From NCBI GenBank assembly GCA_015478945.1, contig JABUQX010078516.1, positions 1 to 35,000 of the forward strand: DNA of 35,000 nt, in the 5' to 3' direction. Made by a program: the position numbers and the translations under genes. The notes beneath the pieces are model-generated. The model was not told the DNA's origin. It did no database searches and saw only the letters and a list, made by a program, of their open reading frames with translations. This stretch comes from Trachelipus rathkii (taxonomy: Eukaryota; Arthropoda; Malacostraca; Isopoda; Trachelipodidae). Each line of letters opens with the position of its first letter. Within the stretch, counting starts at the first letter, position 1. This document shows positions 9,951 through 20,305 of the stretch, piece after piece.

Positions 9951-11521
9951 CTAGAAGATACCGAAGAGACACTACAGCAAAAAGAAAACGCAGACCAATT
10001 ACTCGATTACAATTCTTGACAAGATCACATACTGGAATCAACATTACTAGAAAAATGAAAGCTCCAAGCTTGTGCCCCTCACTGTAATTGATGCGACATG
10101 TGACTTGCGTGATAATGTACTTCGGCGCTGTGTATGGAAACAGAACATACCAACGCCGGCACGGACACGGATCGATTCATGTGAGGCACTATACTTATAC
10201 AGTGGAACAAAGTGACTTACAGAGCAGACACACCTAGATTGCCAATAACGTCCACAGTACTGAAGATAAGAGGCATCTTAGGCTGGACACGCGAATGGCG
10301 CGGAGACGGCATAAGGAGTGAGGAAGGTGAAGATAAAACAGCGCGAAATAGGCAGCGTAGCACACAATGAGAAAGCAATGCTCCTCAGTCCTGTCAGGGC
10401 CTGCTCTATCTCTCTCGATGTCTCCAATCATACTCAACTCAATCTACATCACTAAATCTGCTTCTAGGTCGTGCTCAGTCTCTCGTTGCTCTCATCCTCT
10501 CCGTGCATCTAGCTCCATGGCGTAGAGGAGAACTACAATATTTCACTCAAATGGACGATCAGTGAGCTAAGATCCCGGAAGGGTAAAACTGCACAGATTG
10601 TCAAAACAACATGTTTGTGAACCATGGGGGAAAAGCGGCGGAAAATAAGACGAGACTACGGCAAATTAGGATGACGGAGCTGCGCAAGCCGTCTGGATGA
10701 CTTTGCCCGCAATGTAGCTGCGAGGCAAAAGCTCCAAGAAACGAGAGCCGGACTGTGTTAAGCGATCTAAATTAACTCCTGGAAGGAAATCTAAAAAAGA
10801 CAAGCAGCCAACTCGGAACGAAAAGAATTAAACTGCAAATATCGGTTGCGCAAAAAGGAACGACATAGAGGGACAGAAAGGACAGCAACCAAGGAGGGCA
10901 TGATTGCACCCAGCGTATGGCGCCATGAGCGAGTATGTAATTCAAACAAGGCAGAGGTGTGCCATACAGCGTAAAGGGATGAAAATGAGTTAGGAAGGTA
11001 AAAGAGGTAAATTCATAAAACATAAAATAAAAAAAAATGTACGAGGATCACAATGGTCTATAGTGAGGTCAGTGGATAGAAAGGACCAAAGAACTGAAGA
11101 ATGCAACAAGTTAGAGTTGATAAAGGCACAGCGACCCCGCAAAATGATAGATCGTCAGCCAGGCATCAAAGGGAAATGCGTGCGCGCTTTTCGCGCATTA
11201 AGTAGCAGGCTATTCATCAGATCACAAGAAACTTTACATTATCCACGTGTGACGGAGCTAACTTCAATGTGAGTCACAACAGCGAATTTGAGATCGACTC
11301 TCTTGTAATAGAGTAATCTGTTAAACAGTGCAAGGACCGGCCATGCCATGGGTTACAAGTAAAACGCAAAGGTTTGACTAAAGTGACAACAGATAGTTAT
11401 GGAAAAATGGAAAACGGGTAAGCACTCTTTATTGAACATAAAACATTTGTACTGAAGAAAATGAATTAAAAAAGGAGTAAATTTGTAACGTCAAATCTAA
11501 GGTAATTATTAAAGCCAAAAA
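9951..11521. other. GC-richer island, first part, with a pyrimidine-rich insert
   Basis: G+C is visibly higher from about 9,950 to 13,560 than in the flanks, though A and G still dominate on the + strand. At about 10,380-10,530 the strand bias flips to C/T-rich (CTCTATCTCTCTCG and CTCTCGTTGCTCTCATCC), a block of about 150 bp with abrupt edges. No open frame stands out in this part. Confidence 0.55.
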
Positions 11522-11728
11522 ATGAAGGCAAAAGGGGGGGAAACCCATAGTGCAAGCGCGGCCACAGAAGAACAAGCGGGCGTCAGCCAAAAATTTGACG
11601 AATCACAACACCTGAGCAAACTGGATAGCGAAAAGGAAAGCGGTGGGAAAATACCCGGCCGGCCAGCAAATGGGCCTACAGAAAGAAGAAAGGCCACAGA
11701 AAAACAGCCCACGAGAACTAAAAAGTAA
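11522..11728 (+). CDS. Unrecognised 68-aa hydrophilic open frame; doubtful
   Basis: ATG-started frame encoding a Lys/Glu/Ser/Thr-rich peptide with no membrane segment and no motif I recognise. It lies in the GC-richer, T-poor island, where the other + strand frames at 11,643-11,948 (GTG start), 12,168-12,371 (ATG), 12,384-12,602 (GTG) and 12,472-12,714 (GTG) are also open, with overlapping hydrophobic frames on the minus strand. Because all stops begin with T, depletion of T gives long frames without selection. I keep this single entry as the ATG-started representative; the peptide composition mirrors the DNA bias. Confidence 0.07.
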   Translation: MKAKGGETHSASAATEEQAGVSQKFDESQHLSKLDSEKESGGKIPGRPANGPTERRKATEKQPTRTKK

Positions 11729-13680
11729 AGGAAGAGGAGGCACAAGATTCCGGGAAGTGAGGGGGAAACAAGGGGCGGGGAATAGCCAGACGGGAGGGAC
11801 CAGAGCGAAGCGAGCATCTGGGGGTAAGGCCATCAACAGGCACAACCACAAAGAGGAATTGAGTCAAGAAGCGGCGTACTTACGAGGAGACTGCGCAATA
11901 AAGGAGCATTCAAGAAGAAGTAACAGAGGCAGAGAAGCGCCGGGATAGTGGCCAATTCCAGGAAAGTAATCGGAAAATAAGGAGGGAAAAAGCCCCCAGA
12001 AAGGAGAAAAACCCCTCGGAAGAGGGAAAAAAGCAACGCAGCGAAAGGCAAGAACTGGAGAACCGGAGGAAAAAAGAAAAAAAACAGAGGACTAGTGAGC
12101 TGAACAGAAAGGAAAACGTTAAAAGAAAAGGAAGTAAGCGAAAGGGCCAGTAAAGGAGTCAAAGAGAATGAACGAAAAAGCCGAGTGGCAGAGGGAGACG
12201 CAAATACAATGGGGAGAACGTCACCAGAGTACAGACAGGAGAAAGGAAGGCAGCAGACCAAGAGATTCTAAAGAGTGCGCTTCGATAAGGAGATTAAGAG
12301 TGAGGAAGCTTCATCGGCGGAAACACATCCACGCAAAAGGAAATAGGCGCGCATTATACAGGAACCACTAGCATCGCCTCGGCGTGTACAATTACTCGGT
12401 AGCGAGAGGATCGAGGAACAAAGTAGGTCGCTTCTCCACGGAAAGGTCAAAGCTCCAAAGGCGTCGTCGCAGTGTGGACAAAGAAAGCGATCGTCGCGGG
12501 CCTACCTCTTCCCTGCCTTGTAGAGGAAGAGAAAATGATATCTTCCAAAACGCGCAGGAGAAGCCAGAAACCAGGATACAAGCCTGGAGAAAATGTTTCT
12601 GATGGTAAAAGAGGAGAAAACTATACATACGTAGAAATAGATAATTATCGAAATCAGACGGGAAGACGAAAACGGGCATGGAGTAGGGGATGTAATGCTA
12701 TAGAGTGGTTATAGCGACAAAGCTCTTGAACAGAAAATAAAGTATGACCAGTGTAAGTTGCAAGGTAATGCGTGGAAGGCGGGACAGCTTTCGTTGACCG
12801 GGCGGACAGCTATTGTGGAGAAGAACGCAAGGGGGAGCTTGCAAGAACTAATACCCAGAGGAGTACAGTAAGAAGGTGACGCAAAGAAAACGGAAATTGC
12901 CGAGATGAAGGTAGGACAATGTAGGGAAGTTGAAGGCAATCGAGAGGAAATTAAAAACCGGGGTAAGTGGAAAGAAATTAATCACCTAAATAGAAAGAAC
13001 CGCACTGTAACTTTTAGCGAGATGGCTATTTTATGATGAGACCCAAGGCAAAGGAGGACGTGACCCCGGCTGAGGAGAGGGGAACAGCGCAAAGGAGCCC
13101 AAAAAAGTTAAACAAGGAAGGGAAAGTAACACACGCGATCAGCACGAGGTACGCACCATAGAAAGGAGCCGATCATCGTAGTAGGAGGAGAGCGACAAGG
13201 CAAACGAAGTAAGGAAAGTCAACCGCTCGTTGGGTGTATCCGGGCTTCGTTATGGTACCAGATAAATAAAAAGCAAGAGTAAGCACAGACCGGAGAAAGG
13301 CAAACGCCAGCAAAACCGGAGGAGAGCAACCTCAAGGAGCTCTATGAGCTAGGGGTAGCACGGAATAGGACCATTAAGCGTGACGAAGAGGATGAGGCCA
13401 CCGCGGGAAAGTGCAGAAGAAGATAGAGAAAGACGATAGTCTAAATGTGAGATGACCAAACAAAGACAAGGAGGCCAAAGAGGATGGAGCAGATGACTCA
13501 GTTGACACCTAAGAAATGGTCTAAGAAGCAAAGGGTGTGTATTACACCCTCTTCAGTGCCTGGCTCAATGGAATGAACATATTTCAAACGGAGGAGAACC
13601 ATTACACAGTGATAATGAAAAATATGCGAGAAAATCTTGCAGTTCCATAAATTGATATTAAAACTGAGTTACGACTATGC
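11729..13680. other. GC-richer, T-poor island, remainder
   Basis: A/G-rich text with higher GC than average. + strand frame 3 (positions divisible by 3) is open in three blocks between 11,643 and 12,602 but is broken by several stops around 11,946-12,150. Encoded peptides would be Lys/Arg/Glu/Gly-rich. Nothing in 12,715-13,680 resembles a gene; composition returns to AT-richer after about 13,560. Confidence 0.5.
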
Positions 13681-13741
13681 TTATATATTTAATAACATTA
13701 ATATAATAGTGATATAGATGGATGTTTGCGATATGGTGATC

Positions 13742-14098
13742 TTATTGGAAATAGATAGAAATAGGGAAAAGAAATTTATTATATCTAATCCAATAAGAGA
13801 GGAAAAAAAAGTGAAAGAGAAAAGGGGAGCCAGATGTTTGACAGTTTCGCCTGCGTAGAAAAGAGCAGAACAAAAGAAAGAGACCACACCAATAAAAACG
13901 ACACATGAGGAGAGACTGTGTGGAAAACGAGTATAAAAGAAGGTCAGATGAATAAAGCGGTCGAAAAAAGTTAGGATAATTACATTTACAAAAAGGGCGA
14001 AAGATCCTGCAAGAGCTGGTAGTAAGAAGTCGGAGTAGATAGAATGAATAAAAGCACGCGGACAAAATTGATGACTTTGAAAATTCAATACATCTCAT
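13742..14098 (-). CDS. Hydrophobic Phe/Ser/Leu/Cys-rich open frame; doubtful
   Basis: ATG-started 118-codon frame on the pyrimidine-rich strand. It is rich in Phe, Ser, Leu, Tyr and Cys with several basic residues and no clear signal peptide or domain. A second frame on the same strand (13,681-14,088, 135 codons) is also open across the same bases; it looks more like a multi-pass membrane protein but begins with TTG and has no upstream ATG. Two long overlapping frames on one strand are what depletion of purines (hence stops) predicts. I infer a compositional frame rather than a gene. Confidence 0.08.
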   Translation of the reverse strand: MRCIEFSKSSILSACFYSFYLLRLLTTSSCRIFRPFCKCNYPNFFRPLYSSDLLLYSFSTQSLLMCRFYWCGLFLLFCSFLRRRNCQTSGSPFLFHFFFLSYWIRYNKFLFPISIYFQ

Positions 14099-15290
14099 AC
14101 AAGGGGAATGTGTGTTGTAGATGATGAAAGCTGAACACCAAGTCTCTGTTTATTCAATCTAGGTATAAATTGAAACAAGTACATTTTATTCCTAGATCAT
14201 TTGTTAAACTTATTTTAGAAAAGAATGAATCTATTTTTAGAAATTTTTTTAGTAAATTTATTTTAGAATTTTATTTTTTAATAATATAAAAAACTTTTAA
14301 TGGGCATCTATTATAATTAACTGCTTTCCACATGTGAAGAATTATATAATATTATTAACAATAGGCAGTTAAATGATAAGGGAGGACTTCATTTTTGATG
14401 CGTGATAATAGAAAAAATATATTTAATGTGTGGTCGAGAAAAGATTAAGTACAGTAGAAGAAGAGGAAAAGAAAGGGAGGTAACGGGTCGCTACAAAAAT
14501 AGAATTACAAGTGTCATACGAACAACAGCATATGGGCGGATTTAGATATGGGTGAGAGAGACTGCGTGGGGAGGAAAGCGGTAGTTGTGAAACACGGCAA
14601 CTGTAACGAAGACGCACGTAACGTGCAAAAATGGAATAGAAGGAAACAACAAGACATTACGTTAAAATTATGTTTCTGGAAGAGTAATACGTTCAAAAGA
14701 TGCCTCTAGCCCTCTGGTAAGCAAGACTATGGTTGCCTTCCATGAACAATAAAATAAACAGGGAGGAAAGAGCAGATAGCAAAAGGAACGGCGTTCTCGG
14801 AAAACTGGAGCGCCAAAGCTCATAATTATATAAACCTTTATAGAAGTAAGAGCGAGTTACGGGGGATAAGGAAGACGGAAAAAAAAGGTGGTGAAAATAG
14901 TACAACCGGAAAAAATGATATTGGATGGAAAAGCTGCTGTGGCGAGAAGATTGGAGATAATATTACGTGTGTAGTATGAACACCGTTTGCTGCTGCACGA
15001 TAAAACGTGAAAAGGGAGCAATTGGAAAACGGGAAACTAGACTCCAGACTAAATAATTAAGACATCAAGAAAAAAAGACGATAGGAGTTGGATGAGGAGA
15101 GTGTGTTGAGATAAGAATGGAAAACACCTGATGATAAAATTAATTATTACAGAGATTGAATAAGTGCAGTTCAAAGAATTTACGTGAAAACAAGGCTAAT
15201 ATTGTGAAACTGTCAGGCAATATTCAATTATACAAGAAATAGCAGAAAAATTAATAGGGTGGGAAATAGAATTAAATTAACTTATGGTCG
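14099..15290. other. Non-coding stretch with T-rich patch and a small inverted repeat
   Basis: Positions 14,150-14,290 are T-rich (ATTTTAGAA and TTTTTTAGTAAA text). TTAACTGC at 14,317-14,324 and GCAGTTAA at 14,365-14,372 are a perfect 8-bp inverted repeat with a 40-bp spacer. Positions 14,420-15,120 are A/G-rich. Minus-strand short frames there are composition-driven. Confidence 0.5.
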
Positions 15291-15292
15291 TA

Positions 15293-15412
15293 AATACAAA
15301 TAACATATTAGAGATTAAATGTTAATTGATCTTATGTATTTGTATTAGCATATATTAAACCGTATGTGAGATTAAATGTCATACGTATATCAATAAATAA
15401 CTCTTAATATAT
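15293..15412. repeat. Two adjacent stem-loops sharing a loop sequence
   Basis: Stem 1 pairs AATACAAATA (15,293-15,302) with TATTTGTATT (15,337-15,346). Stem 2 pairs ATATATTAA (15,350-15,358) with TTAATATAT (15,404-15,412) and contains an inner GTATG/CATAC stem at 15,362-15,366 and 15,380-15,384. The 12-mer GAGATTAAATGT occurs in the loop of both, at 15,311-15,322 and 15,368-15,379. In such AT-rich DNA short stems are common, but the repeated loop 12-mer suggests a diverged duplication of a hairpin unit. Confidence 0.5.
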
Positions 15413-15539
15413 TGATTAATTATTACTTCTTAGAGTATCCCAAAGGACATAAATATTAAGAATGGGACAAATAGTGTTATGGATTTCACCCAATATGCAC
15501 AATGATAATATATCTCATTAGTAGATACAAATAAATTAT

Positions 15540-16420
15540 GTAATTTATATAAATCTGAGAGCTCAGAAATATTATTATTGAATTATATTATTGAATTATT
15601 ATATTATTGATAGTATTATTATTATATAATGTATTGATTAATTTGAAAAATGATATGTTGAATTATTGTATATTATAAATAGAATACGAGAGAATTAATG
15701 ATAATAAGAAGGTAAATTTAATTTTTATGTATTATTATTAATATATTAATGATGGGATTAATTGAATTTAATAGTAAAGGATTGGAGTATATTATTATAA
15801 TATATATATTAATTAATATATTTATTATTATGAGATTATATTCAATCTATATGAATGATTGATTAATTATATATTATATATAATGAATATGAATTTATAT
15901 TAATATGAGGATTGAAATTTTAATTGATAAGAGAATGATAATAATATATAGAATTGATATAAAATCAAAACTATACGACAAGAGATTGATCATTATTTCT
16001 ATTATTATATATGATATATTAAGTGATTTTATTATATAATGAATATAGAATCTTAATATGATACTTATATTGATATATTTATTAATATTAGATTTATAAA
16101 GTTATATTCATCAAATTTTTAGTATTGTGTAGTCTTGTTTGTATTTCATGTTCAATATTCATTTTTAAAAAGTTAATGGAATTTATATTGTTTTTCTTCA
16201 TGCTTTATTAAGTATATGAAGTGAAGTTCTGAAGATGAGTTAAATAATAAATTAGTATTAAATATGAATGATCAATTATGATAATTGAATTATTATAAGA
16301 TAAAATTTATTATTATTCTTAATTATATTATTTTAAGATAGATAGATTAGATAATATTAATTATAGGGATAATAAAGTTTACATTTATTAATTTATTATA
16401 GAAGAGAAAATAATATATCA
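15540..16420. other. AT-rich low-complexity block
   Basis: Almost pure A/T/G with ATTATT, TTGATTAATT and ATATAT motifs and very little C. It is more balanced between A and T than the sequence upstream, and no gene is visible. It includes a T-rich patch at about 16,080-16,220. Confidence 0.65.
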
Positions 16421-17969
16421 ATGTTGCGTATCCATGTAATTGGGTGTTGCAGATGTGGCCTAGTAATCTCAATATAAATGCTATGGCTGAAATTTATAAA
16501 ATGATAATAGATTATCATATAGTATAATGAAGAAATGAATGTATTAATTACATATTGAGATTGATATATATCATGTCGTGTAGTTATAGAGAGACCTCCT
16601 TGCTATGATTGAGCACGTTAATCCGATACAAGAGGTACGAAATGCCAGACGTACTCTAGATAAGATACACCGGTTTAGAGTCTATTTATAAGGACCAACC
16701 AAACTCAATTTAGTTCACGAAAATCTAGCATCTATAATCGAAGTTAGGTTATTGGAAATCTCGTCATCACCCTGAATATGAGATATAAGAATAATGCGAG
16801 ATATGTGAATAATAAGATCGGGAAACCTTTATGAGCTTAGATCAATGAAAGGGTTATGCAGACCTGAGCTACAAGAGAGACTATCTGCGAAAGATATCCA
16901 CGTCGGGAGCAGAGAGAGAGAAATATCAATACGAGGGTAGAGGTGGAAAAACCGAGCAATAAGCTTAAGACCAAGAGGAGTGAGTAGTAAGAAAAGAGAA
17001 TAATTACTACGGAGAAATAATCTAATATTATATAAATATATATGTAGAAAGATTAAATCATAAATATTATTATAGGTAATGCATTTGAGAGAAATTAAAA
17101 ACAATATTTGAATGTTTAGTATTGAGGTAATTTAAAAATGGATTTTTAAAAGAATCTTTTAAAAAATAACAATAATCATTCATTATATTCATTAAAAAAT
17201 TAATTCATATCGTCACAAAATGTAAGCTATAACACGAAATGACATAATTTGTTGAAAATCTTTAAAAATCTTCTAGAAAAATATAAATAATATACAAACT
17301 GATTCCAAAAACTTTAAGATATTAGATATCGATGATGCAACATCTTATATACGAAACATCAAAATTCTAAGAAAATTAAATTAAACAAATAGATTCAAAA
17401 AAGAAAGGATATATCCTTGGATGAGTTAAAACGGTATTTTTAAATCGAGTGGATACGGAAAATGGCTGAAGTGATCTGCTTAATAAAAATAAATAGTCGG
17501 GCCGTGGCTCCGGTTCCTCTACCCGGAATACCGCCACATTTTTCGTAAATGATAAACAAAATAAAATTTCTGAGAGTCAAAAAGGAAGAAGAACCGAGAT
17601 ATATTATTGAATCTATGAGATAAAATCTTGATGTAATAAACTTATAATCAATTTGCTTTTGAAATAAATAAGAAGATTGTAATGAGAAAAAAAAAGAGAA
17701 AGAAGAGAAGAAATACAAATATTATTAAATATACATTTATGAAGATTAGAAGAAGAATAATAAGAATAGAAATGATCATAAAAAAATGAGAGAAAGAGAT
17801 AAAGAGAGACAAGATATTAAATAGACAATGCTTGTAGAGATGAAAACAACGAAGCGTAGATAACACAAATTTAACACTGCAAAGAAACAGAAACCACCAA
17901 CTCAAACTGTCCTGTTTTTCATTACATTCTTGATATTACATCTTCTCGCTATCTTTCCTGCAGGAAGAA
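16421..17969. other. Mixed non-coding stretch with a GC islet
   Basis: Positions 16,430-16,960 have balanced composition without a long frame. A GC-rich islet at about 17,488-17,533 (CGGGCCGTGGCTCCGG, CCCGGAATACCGCC) sits in otherwise AT-rich sequence. Minus-strand frames at 17,440-17,905 are hydrophobic Phe/Ile/Leu-rich and not supported. Confidence 0.5.
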
Positions 17970-18308
17970 TTACTTTCCCTTTCTCACGAAAGAAGATTCA
18001 AATCTTTCCTCTATAAAATTTTTGAATCGTTGTAGCGTAAAATATAGATGGGGGGTTAGGTATAGAGAAGCATGAAGGGAATATGGACACAAAACGGCAT
18101 GGTTATAATCAAAAAACGGGGGAATGAACGCATCTGCACACAGAGCAAACGAAAGGACAAAAAAGAGGAAGAAAAGTAACACGACGAATAAAATAAGGAA
18201 AGTAACAAAATAGAATAACCACTGAAACACCAAGCTCGAACAAAACATAACGATGCCCGAGGGGAGGGTACAAGAAGAGAACACGAGCAGCATCACTAAT
18301 TTACGCAT
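17970..18308 (-). CDS. 112-aa membrane-protein-like open frame; weak candidate
   Basis: An in-frame ATG at 18,306-18,308 opens a peptide beginning MRKLVMLLVFSSC, a plausible signal-peptide or anchor start (two basic residues then a hydrophobic stretch). It is followed by a long hydrophobic segment (about residues 30-60, Phe/Leu/Val-rich, ending near ALCADAF) and a more hydrophilic C-terminus ending in FVRKGK. The frame extends 7 codons further upstream to a TTG. I do not recognise a family. The hydrophobic middle corresponds to A/G-rich + strand text and may be compositional; the first 25 and last 45 residues lie in more balanced DNA, which makes this the most protein-like minus-strand frame of the left part. 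No neighbouring gene, promoter or poly(A) signal supports it. Confidence 0.14.
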   Translation of the reverse strand: MRKLVMLLVFSSCTLPSGIVMFCSSLVFQWLFYFVTFLILFVVLLFFLFFVLSFALCADAFIPPFFDYNHAVLCPYSLHASLYLTPHLYFTLQRFKNFIEERFESSFVRKGK

Positions 18309-18430
18309 ACGAAAGACAATAACGCACAAGATAGACTCACAAGAGACGAGAGCAAAGCGGAGAACCAGACCAGAAGACCTTAGAAATAGAGAAATAATCG
18401 AACGAGCAAAGTAGACAAAAACACGTCTCT

Positions 18431-18451
18431 AGCAGATTAAAAAGATCTGCT
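18431..18451. repeat. Small perfect hairpin
   Basis: AGCAGAT and ATCTGCT form a 7-bp perfect stem around a 7-nt A-rich loop. It lies in balanced sequence at the edge of the A-rich tract; function unknown. Confidence 0.6.
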
Positions 18452-18599
18452 GGACTACACTAGCTGATCTGAGACTAACCTATAGATTAATCTTTCGATA
18501 TTAACTCTCTAGCCCAATACATCATCGAACTAGTGACACGAGCATCAGACATCACTCGAAGATACCGAACGGAAGCCACACAACCGACAGGAGACAGTA

Positions 18600-19538
18600 G
18601 AGATACAATATGAAAGAAAAAAAGAAACAACAGAGAGAAAGAGATAGAAATGAAGACTAAAAGAAAGAATGAGAGAGAATGAAAATAATTTGTGAGCATA
18701 TAGAAGGAAAGCATGTGATGAAGAGGGAGAAATGTAAAAGAAAATAGAAATGAAAAGAGTATGAAGCAAAGACGTGAATGAAATGAAGAATGAAAAAATA
18801 ATAGAAATTAAGAGAAGAATAAAAGGAGATACAAAAAAAAAAGAATAATAGGAAAAAAATAAAAAGAGAAGAGATAGATAAGAGATAAAATAATTGAATA
18901 TATACAAAATAAAATAGAGATAAAAATAATGTTTATAAACAAAAAAAATATAGAAAATATATAAAGAATAAATGAAAAGAGATTAAATATAGAATTTGAA
19001 AAAAAAAGAAAAATAAAAAAAATAAAAGAAAATACATATTAAATAAGATATTCAACGAAATGAATAACTTAATAATATTAAATAAAATTTGAAATGAATA
19101 AATAAAAGAAATAATAAAATAATACATAAAGATAAATAAAGCGAAAGAATATAAAAGAGATACATAAAATAGATAAATTGATAATAATAGCATAAAAATG
19201 AAATTAAAAAATAAAACTAAATAATATAATAAAATTATAAGAATATAATGAAATAAAAAACAAATACTTAAAACGAGACAAGGAAGAATGCAAGAAAAAG
19301 ATCATTAACAAAAGGATTGATATGATAATAAAAAAAGGAAGAGGTAAATGACGAAGAAACATAGATCGCAACCCAATCTCGTAGGAACTGCACCAGCTAT
19401 ACCAAGCCTACTAAAACTGCCATCAATGTAACTTAAGATAAAATTGAACAAATGGCAGCGGACCAACAGCAACAAAGAACTGTGTAACAGGAGAGGAATC
19501 AGCACAGACAAAGATCGCAAAAAAAAAGATAAATTTAG
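18600..19538. other. A-rich low-complexity tract
   Basis: From about 18,600 to 19,300 the + strand is dominated by A with scattered G and T (AAATAAAA, GAGATAAA). Minus-strand frames of up to 120 codons are Phe/Leu/Ser/Tyr-rich and follow from this bias. Positions 19,350-19,530 are more balanced. Confidence 0.6.
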
Positions 19539-19736
19539 TTCCTCGTTTTTAAAGAGGCCAAAAGCAAAACTGAATGGCAATTAGTTCTAGTTTTAAAATT
19601 ACAGATTGAGAGAAGCAAATATTCTGAAAAAAACGAATTTACCGTAGTTAGGGTAAGTGCTTTCGGTAGATGTAAGGGCTCTTGTATTCTGATGTGGCCT
19701 TGGCGTCATCGAGTGGCTAGCTTACGGCATACGTGA
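19539..19736 (+). CDS. 65-codon protein-like open frame containing a consensus 5' splice site; possible exon
   Basis: This frame is open from after a TAG at 19,536-19,538 to a TGA at 19,734-19,736, with no ATG until close to its end. The first 38 codons encode a mixed, non-repetitive peptide (FLVFKEAKSKTEWQLVLVLK at the start, then charged residues to FTVVR). They end exactly where AGG|GTAAGT occurs (GTAAGT at 19,653-19,658), a full match to the metazoan donor consensus, in phase 0. The preceding acceptor side (AATTTAG) has no polypyrimidine tract, which weakens the exon idea. No family is recognised. A minus-strand hydrophobic frame (19,305-19,580, TTG start) overlaps. This may be an exon, or a chance frame with a chance donor. 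Confidence 0.13.
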   Translation, partial: FLVFKEAKSKTEWQLVLVLKLQIERSKYSEKNEFTVVRVSAFGRCKGSCILMWPWRHRVASLRHT

Positions 19737-20115
19737 GGCAAGGCTCAATCTTAGGCTAGTGCCTATACTTCGATAATCCTCGTCACTATGCGTGTCGATT
19801 TAAAGCCATTTCTAAGAATGACTTGCCCTTAGTCTGTCATTACTCAGTCCCTCTGACTTTACTCTGGGCTTCTTGGCTCATCTTACATTCTTGGTGCTAA
19901 AATCTCTAAACAAATAATCCATCACCATCTAAAGCCTCTTCATGAGTCATGTAGCGTATGAGCGAGGATAATAGTGTCGTGAGAGGGGAAGCCCTTATGA
20001 CGCTTCTTCTTCCTTCCGAAAGTGTCATTTTTACTATGCTTCCTGTGTTCTCTCACTCGTCTACCCTATGTGTCTCATCTCTTGTGCTATCTATCTCGTC
20101 TATAGAGTGTTATCA
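19737..20115 (+). other. Pyrimidine-rich island of reversed strand bias
   Basis: Unlike the flanks, the + strand here is T- and C-rich (TCTGTCATTACTCAGTCCCTC at about 19,835 is typical). An ATG frame starts at 19,958, encodes about 50 residues of mixed composition (MSEDNSVVRGEALMTLLLPS at the start) and then runs into the adjacent TA microsatellite as an Ile/Tyr repeat. It therefore has no natural end and is unlikely to be a complete gene. Confidence 0.5.
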
Positions 20116-20305
20116 ATATATATACTATATATATATATATATACTATATATACTATATATATATATATATATTATATATATATACTATATTACATAACAC
20201 ACATAAAATATATATATATATATATTATATATATATATATATATTATACATATATATATATATATATATATATCATATTTATTATATATATATACTATAT
20301 ATAGT
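20116..20305. repeat. (TA)n microsatellite, interrupted
   Basis: About 190 bp of TA repeats with interruptions such as ATACTATATA and a central CATAACACACATAAAA break. It is imperfect throughout, unlike the flawless (AT)44 at the right end of the window. Confidence 0.9.

Noticed and set aside
11833..12261. 142-codon hydrophobic minus-strand frame
   Set aside because: It lies in a GC-richer but T-poor (+ strand) island with open frames on both strands; composition is Phe/Leu/Pro/Ser and no motif is visible.
11643..12714. Series of + strand frames that could be read as a broken long gene
   Set aside because: Two of the four begin only with GTG, the peptides are Lys/Arg/Glu/Gly-rich low complexity, and several stops lie between blocks. 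T-depletion explains the openness.
13681..14088. 135-codon multi-pass-membrane-like minus-strand frame
   Set aside because: It starts with TTG, has no ATG near its start, and overlaps another long frame on the same strand; it fits compositional bias.
20116..20305. Ile/Tyr-repeat peptide frames on the + strand
   Set aside because: They are translations of the TA microsatellite.
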